Origin: Gallionella sp.
GTDB lineage: Bacteria > Pseudomonadota > Gammaproteobacteria > Burkholderiales > Gallionellaceae
Direction: 5' to 3'
Assembly (NCBI GenBank): GCA_024641025.1
Contig: JAHEDW010000001.1
Location: 1-64,000, forward strand
Length of the DNA: 64,000 nucleotides
Notes under the pieces: model-generated
The model's input: the letters and a program-made list of their open reading frames with translations, nothing else
What the model was told of the DNA's origin: nothing
The model's database searches: none
Program-made: the position numbers and the translations under genes
Shown here: piece after piece, positions 20,685 to 30,497 of the stretch
Layout: the number at the start of each line of letters is the position of its first letter
How positions within the stretch are numbered: position 1 is the first letter of the stretch

Positions 20685-22007
20685 TCAGATCTTTCTTACG
20701 AACACCTTTGATTTCCGCTGGTAGTTATACAGCGATTTCTTATGGGCTGGCAACGTCGAAATATCACTCTCGACAAATCCACGTTCGATAAACCAGTGCG
20801 CAGTGCGCGTTGTAAGCACGAACAGCTTTTTCATGCGTTGCCCTTTAGCGACGGAGATCATGTGGTTGAGGATGGCTTCGCCATAGCCATGATCCCGATT
20901 TTGCTTTTCAACGGCTAGGGCTGCGAGTTCCGCGGCCGCTTCATCCGGGGAAGGATATAGCGCGGCGCATCCGACGATGCGGTGGTCGTGTTCCAGCACA
21001 ACGAAGCGCTCGATTTCCTGCTCAAGCAATTCGCGGTTGCGCCTCACCAGGATTCCTTCATCTTCCAATGGGCGAAGAAGTTCCAGAATACCGCCGATAT
21101 CCTCGATTGTTGCATCGCGAAGGGTGTTGAGCGTGGATTCGACCACCATTGTGCCGATGCCATCGTCGCTGAACAATTCCTGTAATACAGCGCCATCGTT
21201 GTGACGGCTGATCAAATGGGTGCGCGATACGCCTGCTTCGCTTGCACGAACCGCACAGGGTAGGTACAACGCAACATCATCAGTCAGTTTGTGCTTAGCG
21301 GACAACACTTCCTGAGCCTGAGAGACAGTAAGCTCTTTGATTAGATTGCCCTTCTTGTCGTGAACGCCGTCGGTATCCATCAGGAAAACAAGTTTGTCTG
21401 CATCCAACGCGATAGCCGCGGCAGTGGCTACATCTTCCAATGTGAGGTTGAAGACCTCGCCGGTGGGAGAATAGCCAAGCGGTGAAAGCAGCACCACTTC
21501 GCCGAACTTCAAACGGTCATTGATCGCAGCGACATCAACCTTACGGACACTGCCGGTGTGTTGCAAGTCGATACCGTTGATCACCCCTATTGGTTGAGCA
21601 GTGATAAAGTTTCCTCCTGCAACCCGGATGTCGGCATTTGCCATTGGAGAGTTAGGTAATCCCATCGACAACAGCGCTTCGATCTCGACACGTACTCTGC
21701 CCACAGCCTCTTTGACGCACTGCATGGTTTCGGCATCGGTAAGGCGGATTCCATGATGATAGGTGTCGCCGAGATTGCTTTTTGCAAGATGCTGCTCGAT
21801 CTGGGGTCGAGCACCATGTACCAGAACCAGTTTGATGCCAAGGCTAGCAAGCAGATTGAAGTCATGTGTCAGTTCCACGAACTTGCCGTCTGCGACCACC
21901 TCTCCGCCAAAGGCGATAACGAAAGTGCGGGTGCGAAACGCGTTAATGTAGGGGGCGACGGATCGAAACCAGGCTACGAAATCAGCAGAAGTGGTGGTAA
22001 TCGGCAT
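20685..22007 (-). CDS. argA: Amino-acid N-acetyltransferase (N-acetylglutamate synthase)
   Basis: N-terminal amino acid kinase-like domain (LVLVHGARPQIEQHL) fused to GNAT domain. Confidence 0.95.
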   Translation of the reverse strand: MPITTTSADFVAWFRSVAPYINAFRTRTFVIAFGGEVVADGKFVELTHDFNLLASLGIKLVLVHGARPQIEQHLAKSNLGDTYHHGIRLTDAETMQCVKEAVGRVRVEIEALLSMGLPNSPMANADIRVAGGNFITAQPIGVINGIDLQHTGSVRKVDVAAINDRLKFGEVVLLSPLGYSPTGEVFNLTLEDVATAAAIALDADKLVFLMDTDGVHDKKGNLIKELTVSQAQEVLSAKHKLTDDVALYLPCAVRASEAGVSRTHLISRHNDGAVLQELFSDDGIGTMVVESTLNTLRDATIEDIGGILELLRPLEDEGILVRRNRELLEQEIERFVVLEHDHRIVGCAALYPSPDEAAAELAALAVEKQNRDHGYGEAILNHMISVAKGQRMKKLFVLTTRTAHWFIERGFVESDISTLPAHKKSLYNYQRKSKVFVRKI

Positions 22008-22045
22008 AATGTATATCCCTATTGATTAGTGCGCATCATGACGCG

Positions 22046-22231
22046 CTACGATTCATCAAGCAACTTTCCGGCAATCGCCCAATTTTCGTCCGGAAGTTCA
22101 TCGAAGGCAATGTATGTATAGCTTTTTGGCTTCAATGCTACCCGTTCCAGAGTTTCAGTGATCTCGACAGCGATCTTTGCTTTCTGATCACGGGTCAAAT
22201 TACCTGCGATACGGATGTTGACATAGGGCAT
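22046..22231 (-). CDS. 4-oxalocrotonate tautomerase family enzyme
   Basis: 61 aa, MPYVNIRIAGNLTRDQKAKIAVEITETLERV; N-terminal Pro after Met. Confidence 0.85.
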   Translation of the reverse strand: MPYVNIRIAGNLTRDQKAKIAVEITETLERVALKPKSYTYIAFDELPDENWAIAGKLLDES

Positions 22232-22259
22232 GGCTATCTCCTCGAAATTATGATGTTTG

Positions 22260-22991
22260 CTACTGAAAATCGCCCCACAGCGTTTGCACTGCAGCCAACC
22301 CTGCTATTGCTACAGTCTCGGTGCGCATTACTCGTGAACCCATGCGGATAGATTCAAATCCACTCTGTTTAGCAGCACTTCTCTCGGCGGGAGTAAAACC
22401 GCCCTCTGCACCAATCAGTAACAATACCCCTCCATGGGGATTGGTTTGATTGGGCAAGGATTTCTCTCCGTCGGGTAGCAGAATGTATTTCCTGGAAATT
22501 TTCTCGCTTATTTGTTGGAACCACATCATGATGTCAAGTGGCGCGTATACCTGCGGTAATGTGTTACGTCCACATTGCTCACATGCCGAAATGACGACTT
22601 GTTGCCAATGTTCTAGACGTTTTGCGATACGATCGGGTGAAAGTCGCGCCACGCTGCGTTCGGTGTCCAGTGGCTGAATTTCGGTAACACCCAGTTCGGT
22701 GGATTTCTGAATTACCCAATCCATTTTTTCACTGCTCGTAAGAGCCTGAGCAATCAAAACCTGAAGCGAAGATTCACGGTTGGCGTTGGTGGCTGTAAGG
22801 ATGCCGATGACGACGCGTTTGCCGCTGATCACGGTGATCTGTCCTCGACGCTCATTGCCCATACCATCAAATATCTCAACTGCATCGCCTTCCCTTAATC
22901 GCAATACCCGAGCAGCATGGTGTGCCGCATTGGGGGTCAGTTCAACCGAACCGGAGGGCGGTAAAGATTGGTTACAGTAAAAACGCGGCAT
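22260..22991 (-). CDS. rsmE: 16S rRNA m3U1498 methyltransferase
   Basis: MPRFYCNQ; KSTELGVTEIQPLDTERSVAR; LLLIGAEGGFTPAERSAA; MGSRVMRTETVAIAGLA. Confidence 0.95.
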   Translation of the reverse strand: MPRFYCNQSLPPSGSVELTPNAAHHAARVLRLREGDAVEIFDGMGNERRGQITVISGKRVVIGILTATNANRESSLQVLIAQALTSSEKMDWVIQKSTELGVTEIQPLDTERSVARLSPDRIAKRLEHWQQVVISACEQCGRNTLPQVYAPLDIMMWFQQISEKISRKYILLPDGEKSLPNQTNPHGGVLLLIGAEGGFTPAERSAAKQSGFESIRMGSRVMRTETVAIAGLAAVQTLWGDFQ

Positions 22992-23065
22992 GGTTCTAGG
23001 TGAAAATAATTAAGGGTGGCATCGTGATAATATATCGGCTTCAGAGATATTGTCAGGAATATGAA

Positions 23066-23617
23066 ATGGTCAGTCTGCAACCTCCTATATGTGACTTTGG
23101 CTGGAAGGCCCGAGATTTCGATTTGCCCGGCGTCGATGGCAAAAGGTATAACCTAGCAAATTCTCGTGGAAAGAATGGCCTGCTGGTGCTGTTCATCTGC
23201 AACCATTGTCCCTATGTGAAATCAATCCGTGATCGAATTATCCGCGACACGCGCGAACTTCATCAGCATGGCATCAATAGTATCGCCATCATGTCAAATG
23301 ACCCGGCTGAATACGCCGAAGACTCATTCGATAACATGCGATTGCTTGCTAAGCAATATAACTACCCTTTTCCTTATGTTTGGGACGAGACACAACAGAC
23401 TGCAAAGGATTATGGAGCAGTTTGTACACCAGATTTCTTTGGATTCAACGCCAATCTTGAATTGCAGTACCGTGGTCGCCTGGATGCTTCGCGCAAGGAA
23501 GCTGTTCCCGATGCAAATCGCGATCTATTCAATGCGATGGTGCAGGTCGCGCGAACTGGACAAGGACCCCGCGAGCAGATTGCCAGCATGGGTTGTTCCA
23601 TTAAATGGAAAAGTTGA
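23066..23617 (+). CDS. Thioredoxin-like (AhpC/TSA-type) protein
   Basis: DFDLPGVDGKRYNLANSRGKNGLLVLFICNHCPYVKSI; CxxC motif; start at MVSLQPP. Confidence 0.85.
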   Translation: MVSLQPPICDFGWKARDFDLPGVDGKRYNLANSRGKNGLLVLFICNHCPYVKSIRDRIIRDTRELHQHGINSIAIMSNDPAEYAEDSFDNMRLLAKQYNYPFPYVWDETQQTAKDYGAVCTPDFFGFNANLELQYRGRLDASRKEAVPDANRDLFNAMVQVARTGQGPREQIASMGCSIKWKS

Positions 23618-23642
23618 ACATAAGTCTGCTAGTGGAAATAAC

Positions 23643-24458
23643 GTGAATAATTCAACGATAGGCGGTATGGGTGCACTGCTCAAGGCAGTGATTGCTGCCG
23701 TCAAGCTGGTATCTGCAGAAGAGATCATGCCGCGGTATCTCAAGGTGGCGCATCAGCACAAGAGTGACGGCAGCTTGTGTACTGAGGCGGATTTGGCTGC
23801 GCAGAGTGCTTTGACCAAAAAACTTCAGGCTATTCTTAATGTCCCGGTACTGGGCGAAGAGATGCCCTCGGCATTGCAGCGAGAATTGTGGAGTGCAGGC
23901 CAAGATGGCCTGTGGTGCATTGATCCGCTCGATGGGACTTCCAATTTTGTTCGTGGCCTACCCTACTTTGCTGTATCTGTCGCGCTTCTGCGTGCCGGGG
24001 AAAGTGTGTTGGGCGTTGTTTATGACCCGGTTGCAAATGATATGTTTGCTGCGGAGCGCCATCGTGGCGCCTTCCTCAATGGCGAAAAACTGATTGGCCG
24101 CGAAGCAGTCGGTAATCTGCCGCAATCTATGGCTTGTGTTGACATGAAGCGACTCAACAAGACCTTGGCTTCCCGGCTAGCTGCTGATCCACCCTATAGT
24201 TCTCAGCGCAATTTCGGTGCTAGCGCGCTCGACTGGTGCTATACCGCTGCAGGCCGTTATGACATGTATCTACACGGCGGTCAGAAATTATGGGATTACG
24301 CCGCCGGCTCATTGATCCTTTCGGAATCGGGAGGACATTCTTGCTGCATCGAGCATGATGATTTTATGCAATGCGATATTTGGTTGCGATCTGTGATCGC
24401 AGCCCGTGATCAGAGGTTGTTCGATGCCTGGAAAACCTGGATAAGGGCGCAGCATTGA
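23643..24458 (+). CDS. Inositol monophosphatase family protein
   Basis: GEEMPS, WCIDPLDGTSNFVRGLPYF, WDYAAGSLILSESGG; GTG start inside longer ORF 23229..24458. Confidence 0.88.
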   Translation: MNNSTIGGMGALLKAVIAAVKLVSAEEIMPRYLKVAHQHKSDGSLCTEADLAAQSALTKKLQAILNVPVLGEEMPSALQRELWSAGQDGLWCIDPLDGTSNFVRGLPYFAVSVALLRAGESVLGVVYDPVANDMFAAERHRGAFLNGEKLIGREAVGNLPQSMACVDMKRLNKTLASRLAADPPYSSQRNFGASALDWCYTAAGRYDMYLHGGQKLWDYAAGSLILSESGGHSCCIEHDDFMQCDIWLRSVIAARDQRLFDAWKTWIRAQH

Positions 24459-24487
24459 CATGCCGGTAGTATAACTATGGAGGCCGC

Positions 24488-25861
24488 GTGAAAATCTTGA
24501 TACTCGGAGCCGGGCAGGTGGGCTCGACGGTGGCGGAAAGTCTCGTTAGCGAAGCCAACGATATAACCATAGTGGATAGTGATGGCGAGAAGCTGCGCCA
24601 ATTGCAGGACAGGCTCGATTTGCGGACCTTGACTGGGAATGCCGCACATCCTTCGATACTGGAGAAAGCAGGTATCGAGGACACTGATATCCTGCTGGCT
24701 GTCACACAGAGCGATGAAGTCAATATGGTGGCATGCAAACTGGCTGCGAGCCTATACAACACTCCAACGCGCATCGCACGGATTCGTGCCACGGATTATC
24801 TGGAGCGTCAGGAAGTGTTCAGCGCGGATAATTTCTGCGTAGATTTCTCGATCTGTCCGGAGCAAATTCTTACCGATTACATTGTCAAGCTGATTGAATT
24901 TCCTGAAGCACTACAGGTTCTTGAGTTCTCAGCAAAAAAGGTGTCGCTGGTCGCGGTGCGGGCAGTTGAAGGAGGGCCGTTGGTCGGTCGCCCACTGCGT
25001 TTCCTGCGCTCCGATATGCCGAATATCGATACTCGCGTCGCTGCCATTTTTCGCCAGGACCGTTCGATAAATATGAGTGGTGATACGGTGGTCGAAGCTG
25101 ACGATGAGGTGTTTTTTATCGCAGCAACCGAACATATCCGTGACGTGATGAAAGAGTTGCGACGCATTGACAAGCCTGCCAAGCGAGTAATGATAGTCGG
25201 CGGTGGCAACATTGGGCGGCGTTTGGCAAAGGCCCTGGAGCTTGACTATCAAGTCAAGCTGATTGAATTCAATAAGAAATCCTGCGAAAGGTTATCCGGG
25301 GAGTTAACCAATACGCTGGTTCTACACGGTGACGGCACTGATGAGAAACTGATGCTTCAGGAACATATCGGCGATGTAGATGTGTTCTGTGCACTGACTA
25401 ATGATGATGAGAATAACATCATGTCTGCGCTGTTGGCCAAGCAAGGCGGAGCACGGAAGGTTATTGCGCTGATCAACCGCAGCGCTTATGTCAGCCTGTT
25501 ACAGGGCGGCAACATCGATATCGCGCTTTCGCCTGCACAAGTCACAATTGGCTCTTTACTGGCCTATGTGCGTCAAGGAGATGTGGCGGCAGTGCACTCA
25601 TTGCGTCGTGGCGCTGCTGAAGCTCTGGAATTGGTTGCACACGGGGATCGACAATCTTCCAAGGTGGTGGGGCGGCGTATCGAGGAAATCGACTCACCAA
25701 AGGGTGCGACGATAGGTGCTATCGTCCGCAAAGGGCGGGCCATCATTGCCCATCATGACACTGTAATCGAAGCCGAGGATCACATCATCGTATTTGTAAA
25801 CGACAAGCGTATTTTGCGTCAGGTCGAGAAACTGTTCCAGGTCAATATCGGCTTTTTCTGA
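24488..25861 (+). CDS. trkA: Trk potassium uptake system peripheral protein
   Basis: Two RCK domains (ILGAGQVGSTVAESL; MIVGGGNIGRRLAKAL), TrkA-C; overlaps trkH. Confidence 0.96.
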   Translation: MKILILGAGQVGSTVAESLVSEANDITIVDSDGEKLRQLQDRLDLRTLTGNAAHPSILEKAGIEDTDILLAVTQSDEVNMVACKLAASLYNTPTRIARIRATDYLERQEVFSADNFCVDFSICPEQILTDYIVKLIEFPEALQVLEFSAKKVSLVAVRAVEGGPLVGRPLRFLRSDMPNIDTRVAAIFRQDRSINMSGDTVVEADDEVFFIAATEHIRDVMKELRRIDKPAKRVMIVGGGNIGRRLAKALELDYQVKLIEFNKKSCERLSGELTNTLVLHGDGTDEKLMLQEHIGDVDVFCALTNDDENNIMSALLAKQGGARKVIALINRSAYVSLLQGGNIDIALSPAQVTIGSLLAYVRQGDVAAVHSLRRGAAEALELVAHGDRQSSKVVGRRIEEIDSPKGATIGAIVRKGRAIIAHHDTVIEAEDHIIVFVNDKRILRQVEKLFQVNIGFF

Positions 25862-27318
25862 TGCTACGCGCATTGACAGTCATTCATGCCTTGGGACTGA
25901 TGCTGGTGGTATTCAGCATAGCCTACCTGATGCCTATCATTGCATCGCTAATATACGATGATGGTACGCTGATCGATTTTGAGCTGGGAATGGTAGTAAC
26001 CTTTTCCATCGGATTGCTGATGTGGATGCTGACCCGCCGATACAAAGGTGAACTGTCGATTCGGCACGGCTACCTGATGGTTGTGGCAATGTGGACTGCC
26101 ATGCCGCTATTTGCAGCGCTGCCTTTACTGCTGTTGATAGACAATCTGTCATTTACCGACGCCTATTTTGAATCCATGTCCGCAATTACCACTACTGGTG
26201 CGACCGTACTGGTGGGGTTGGACCGAATGTCACCTGCAATCAATGTGTGGCGCCATGAGTTGCAGTGGCTGGGCGGACTGGGAATCATCGTGCTTGCGGT
26301 TGCGATCTTGCCTTTGCTCGGTATTGGTGGACGCCAGTTATTCAAGGCTGAAATGCCCGGACCGATGAAAAATGCCGGACTGACTCCACGCATAGCTGAA
26401 ACAGCGCGCAATCTGTGGGTTGTGTATTTGGCAATCACAGTGATTTGCATCGCCGCGTTGAAATGGGCTGGAATGAACTGGCTGGATGCAGTGTGTCATG
26501 CATTCTCAACGATGGGTCTGGGCGGATTTTCTACGCATGATGCCAGCATCGGATATTTCAATTCCCCTTTGATTGAATTTGTGATCATGGCATTCATGCT
26601 GTTTGCAGTGATCAATTTTGCAACGCATTTTCTGGCTTGGCGTGGAAAAAGCATGTCGGTCTATTTGTATGATACGGAAGCACAGGCGGCTATCGGACTG
26701 ATTTTGGCTAGCTGTTTCGGTGTTGCTCTGTTCTTATGGTGGAATGGTGTTTACGAGGAATTTGGAACAGCGCTGCGCCATGCCAGCTTCAATGTGGTTT
26801 CGTTAGGAGCGAGTTCCGGATTTACCAGTGTGGATTATGGAAAGTGGCCGATCTTTGCACCATTGTGGATGTTGTTTGTCGGGTGTATTGCTGCCAGCTC
26901 AGGCTCAACCGGTGGTGGAATAAAAATGGTTCGTACCCTGGTGTTAGTCAAACAGGCAGGCCGTGAGTTTCTAAAGTTATTGCATCCAGCCGTAGTGAAC
27001 CCGATGAAAATCGGCGGACAAGTGGTGCCCAACAATATCGTGTTCTCGGTGCTGGGATTCATTTTTTTATATTTCATGACAATTGCCACCCTGATTTTCG
27101 TGTTGCTAATTGGTGGTATGGATTTCATTTCCGCATTTTCGGCAGTGTTGGCATGCGTCAATAATTTTGGCCCTGGCTTGGATCTGGTTGGCCCAGCGGA
27201 TAATTACACTGCATTAAGCGATTTTCAGACTTGGGTTTGTACGTTTGCGATGCTGATCGGCCGTTTGGAAATTTTTACGGTGTTGATTCTTTTCACTCCA
27301 CAGTTTTGGCGACGTTAA
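25861..27318 (+). CDS. trkH: Trk potassium uptake protein TrkH, copy 1
   Basis: TTTGATVLVGLD, GGLGIIVLAVAILPLLGIGGRQLFKAE, GLGGFSTHDASIGYF, SSGSTGGGIKM. Confidence 0.95.
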   Translation: MLRALTVIHALGLMLVVFSIAYLMPIIASLIYDDGTLIDFELGMVVTFSIGLLMWMLTRRYKGELSIRHGYLMVVAMWTAMPLFAALPLLLLIDNLSFTDAYFESMSAITTTGATVLVGLDRMSPAINVWRHELQWLGGLGIIVLAVAILPLLGIGGRQLFKAEMPGPMKNAGLTPRIAETARNLWVVYLAITVICIAALKWAGMNWLDAVCHAFSTMGLGGFSTHDASIGYFNSPLIEFVIMAFMLFAVINFATHFLAWRGKSMSVYLYDTEAQAAIGLILASCFGVALFLWWNGVYEEFGTALRHASFNVVSLGASSGFTSVDYGKWPIFAPLWMLFVGCIAASSGSTGGGIKMVRTLVLVKQAGREFLKLLHPAVVNPMKIGGQVVPNNIVFSVLGFIFLYFMTIATLIFVLLIGGMDFISAFSAVLACVNNFGPGLDLVGPADNYTALSDFQTWVCTFAMLIGRLEIFTVLILFTPQFWRR

Positions 27319-27633
27319 ATCATCATGATATTTGGGACACGATACGACAACATCATCGTATCGAACACTTACAGTGCCTATTTGATTGCACAACAGCGCC
27401 AAAGGTGAGAGAAAATTCTGGGGCCGAACCGTGATGTCATGAAAGAGAAATCGAAATTCCTGAAACAGGTGTGTGAAATCGATACTTTCTGTGTGATTAA
27501 CAGCTGCGACGAGCGGACCATACATGTATTCATGTACACCGTCATCATCGACAGGGCCACGTCACCGTGCTAGAAAAAATATGCACATCCGTTGCATGCT
27601 CGAGAGAACGTTACAGGTAAGTCACCTCTGCCG

Positions 27634-29091
27634 ATGCTACGTTCATTAACAGTCATTCATGCTTTGGGTCTGATGCTGATAGTGTTTAGCATTGCCTATC
27701 TATTGCCTATCATCGCCTCGCAAATATATGACGATGGTACGCTTATAGATTTTATGCTGGCGATGTTATTTACAGCCGGTACTGGCATATTGTTGTGGTT
27801 GTTGACACGCAGATACAAAGGCGAACTGTCGATACGCCATGGCTACCTACTGGTGGTGGGGATGTGGACAGCAATGCCAGCAGTGGCAACCTTGCCACTG
27901 ATGTTGGTGATCAACAACATGTCGTTTACCGATGCATACTTCGAGACAATGTCCGGTATTACCACTACTGGTTCCACGACACTCTCTGGACTCGATTTTC
28001 TACCCCCGGCAATCAACATTTGGCGACATGAATTGAACTGGCTTGGGGGTATGGGCATCATCGTGCTGGCAGTCGCGATCCTGCCGCTGCTCGGTGTGGG
28101 TGGGCGACAGTTGTTCAAAGCGGAGACGCCGGGACCGATAAAGGATGCAGCACTTACCCCTCGAATAGCCGAAAGTGCCCGAAATTTATGGGTAGTTTAT
28201 GTCGCGGTCACCTTGGTTTGCATCGCCTCGCTAAAATTGGCTGGCATGAATTGGCTGGATGCTGTGTGTCATGCTTTCTCGGCTATGGGTTTGGGCGGAT
28301 TTTCCACGCATGATGCCAGCATTGGATATTTCAACTCGCCAACGATTGAATTCATCATGATCATTTTCATGCTGTTCGCAGTGGTCAACTTTGCCACGCA
28401 TTTTCTGGCATGGCGCGGCAAGTCACTGAGCGCATATTTGCAGGATTCAGAGGCAACTGCTTCGATTGGAATTATTTTGGGAAGCTGTGTGGGCATCGCG
28501 CTGCTATTATGGTGGAAGGGCACTTATTCCGGATTCTGGACAGCATTGAGGCATGCCAGCTTTAACCTGGTGTCTATCGCAACCAGTTCGGGATATTCCA
28601 GCCTGGATTATGCACAATGGCCCATGTTTGCCCCATTGTGGATGATGTTCTTGACGGCGATAGTTGCCAGCTCTGGTTCAACTGGTGGGGGCATTAAAAT
28701 GATACGCACGCTGGTGCTGTTCAAGCAATCCGGACGCGAGTTGCTGAGGTTGCTGCATCCTGCAGTTGTCAATCCGATGAAGATTGGCAGCCTGATTATT
28801 CCTAACAATATAGTTTTTTCAGTATTGGGCTTCATATTTTTGTATTTTATGACTATTGCTACGTTGAATTTTGTATTGCTGATCAGCGGCATGGACTTCA
28901 TCACCGCACTTACCGCCGTGCTTGCTTCTATAAACAATTGCGGTCCTGGCCTGGGTTCGGTTGGCCCATCAACTACCTACGCAGGCTTGACCGATTTCCA
29001 GACATGGGTGTGTACATTTGCAATGCTGGTAGGCCGTCTGGAAATATTCACGGTATTGATCCTGTTCACTCCGCACTTCTGGAGGCGCTAA
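27634..29091 (+). CDS. trkH: Trk potassium uptake protein TrkH, copy 2 (tandem paralogue)
   Basis: Same 485-aa length as copy 1, near-collinear sequence (MLRSLTVIHALGLMLIVFSIAYLLPIIASQIYDDGTLIDF); start aligned with copy 1. Confidence 0.94.
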   Translation: MLRSLTVIHALGLMLIVFSIAYLLPIIASQIYDDGTLIDFMLAMLFTAGTGILLWLLTRRYKGELSIRHGYLLVVGMWTAMPAVATLPLMLVINNMSFTDAYFETMSGITTTGSTTLSGLDFLPPAINIWRHELNWLGGMGIIVLAVAILPLLGVGGRQLFKAETPGPIKDAALTPRIAESARNLWVVYVAVTLVCIASLKLAGMNWLDAVCHAFSAMGLGGFSTHDASIGYFNSPTIEFIMIIFMLFAVVNFATHFLAWRGKSLSAYLQDSEATASIGIILGSCVGIALLLWWKGTYSGFWTALRHASFNLVSIATSSGYSSLDYAQWPMFAPLWMMFLTAIVASSGSTGGGIKMIRTLVLFKQSGRELLRLLHPAVVNPMKIGSLIIPNNIVFSVLGFIFLYFMTIATLNFVLLISGMDFITALTAVLASINNCGPGLGSVGPSTTYAGLTDFQTWVCTFAMLVGRLEIFTVLILFTPHFWRR

Positions 29092-29192
29092 AATCGCCAT
29101 GACATTGGTGACGAGATACGTTAGCATTACTTAATCGTGATCGGTCAGAGCGTATATATGGGCACGACTGTGCTAATTCAAAAGGATGCCAG

Positions 29193-29606
29193 ATGAGCGA
29201 GAACCTGCCATTATCGGGGGTGAAGGTGTTGTTGATCGACGACAGCAACACCATTAGGCGAAGTGGCGAGATATTCCTGTCCCAAGCGGGGTGTCAGGTT
29301 ATCTTAGCCGAAGATGGATTCGATGGCCTGGCCAAGGTAGTAGACAACCAGCCGGATATCATATTCGTGGACGTGATGATGCCGCGCCTAGATGGTTATC
29401 AGACTTGTGCGCTGATAAAAAAGAACCAGCAGTTCAAAAGCACCCCCGTTGTTATGCTTACCAGCAAGGACACTCTTTTTGATCGCGCTCGCGGCAAGCT
29501 TGTCGGTGCTGATCAATATCTTCTCAAACCCTTCAACAAAAAGAGTCTTATTGAGACCGTCATCCTGCATACCCAAGAGAAGAAGGAATTGGATTATGGC
29601 CATTAA
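29193..29606 (+). CDS. pilG: PilG-like response regulator
   Basis: Receiver domain, first gene of pilGHIJ-chpA-type order. Confidence 0.88.
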   Translation: MSENLPLSGVKVLLIDDSNTIRRSGEIFLSQAGCQVILAEDGFDGLAKVVDNQPDIIFVDVMMPRLDGYQTCALIKKNQQFKSTPVVMLTSKDTLFDRARGKLVGADQYLLKPFNKKSLIETVILHTQEKKELDYGH

Positions 29607-29961
29607 ACGAATATTAGTAGTAGACGATTCGGCAACCGAGCGTCATATCCTCGAAGGAATCTTGAGCAAAAAGGGCTTCGAGGTCTCATTTGCTGAAGAT
29701 GGAGAAAAAGGAGTGGCACAAGCCAAATTGAGCAAACCTGACTTAATAATTATGGATGTGGTGATGCCCGGGATGAATGGATTCCAGGCAACGCGTGCAA
29801 TCACTGGAGATCCGGAAACGCAGCATATACCGGTAATTATTTGTACCACCAAGAATCAGGAGACAGATAAGGTTTGGGGAGCGCGTCAAGGAGCAAAAGA
29901 CTACGTAGTCAAACCAATTGATGCTGCAGATTTGCTGCGCAAGATCTCAGCGTTAGGTTAG
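29596..29961 (+). CDS. pilH: PilH-like response regulator
   Basis: IKRILVVDDSATERHILEGILSKKGFEVSFAEDGEKGV...DLIIMDVVMPGMNGFQATRAIT; start chosen inside 29449..29961. Confidence 0.9.
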   Translation: MAIKRILVVDDSATERHILEGILSKKGFEVSFAEDGEKGVAQAKLSKPDLIIMDVVMPGMNGFQATRAITGDPETQHIPVIICTTKNQETDKVWGARQGAKDYVVKPIDAADLLRKISALG

Positions 29962-29977
29962 TAGAGCCTGCTCACCC

Positions 29978-30472
29978 ATGTCAAAGCGGCTCAATCTGCT
30001 CGAATTCCAGCAAAGTTTGATCGATCGATTGCAGGTAAGTGACCTTTCTGCAACGAGGTTGACAACGTTGGGAGTGCAAATCGCAAATCAATACTGGTTG
30101 GTGGACATGACGGATATCAGTGAGGTGTTGCCGATTCCAAAAGTGACTGAGGTGCCCTTCACCAAACATTGGTTTTGCGGAATAACAAATGTTCGCGGCA
30201 ACCTATATAGCGTAGTGGACATGATGGCCTATCAGGCTGGCGCCAAAGCTTCTGGGGATGACAATAATCGAATCCTGCTGGTTGCCGAGCGGTATGGATT
30301 TAATGCGGCATTGCTGGTGGATCGAGTTTTGGGGCTGCACGATGCGCGGAACTGGAATCAGAGTGAAGATTCAGGACAAACATATTATCTGGATGAGAAG
30401 GGCACGCCCTGGCGCAAACTTGATTTGAGTGGCTTGTTGGCGCAGCAGGAGTTTTTGCAAATAGGCATTTAG
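29978..30472 (+). CDS. pilI: PilI (CheW-like adaptor)
   Basis: CheW domain, ISEVLPIPKVTEVPFTKHWFCGITNVRGNLYSVVDM; position in operon. Confidence 0.9.
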   Translation: MSKRLNLLEFQQSLIDRLQVSDLSATRLTTLGVQIANQYWLVDMTDISEVLPIPKVTEVPFTKHWFCGITNVRGNLYSVVDMMAYQAGAKASGDDNNRILLVAERYGFNAALLVDRVLGLHDARNWNQSEDSGQTYYLDEKGTPWRKLDLSGLLAQQEFLQIGI

Positions 30473-30497
30473 TAAATCCCCCAGGGAGAGAAACAAC

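Noticed and set aside
23229-23642. N-terminal extension of the ORF 23229..24458
   Set aside because: Overlaps the thioredoxin-like gene in another frame; inositol monophosphatase homology begins after the GTG at ~23643.
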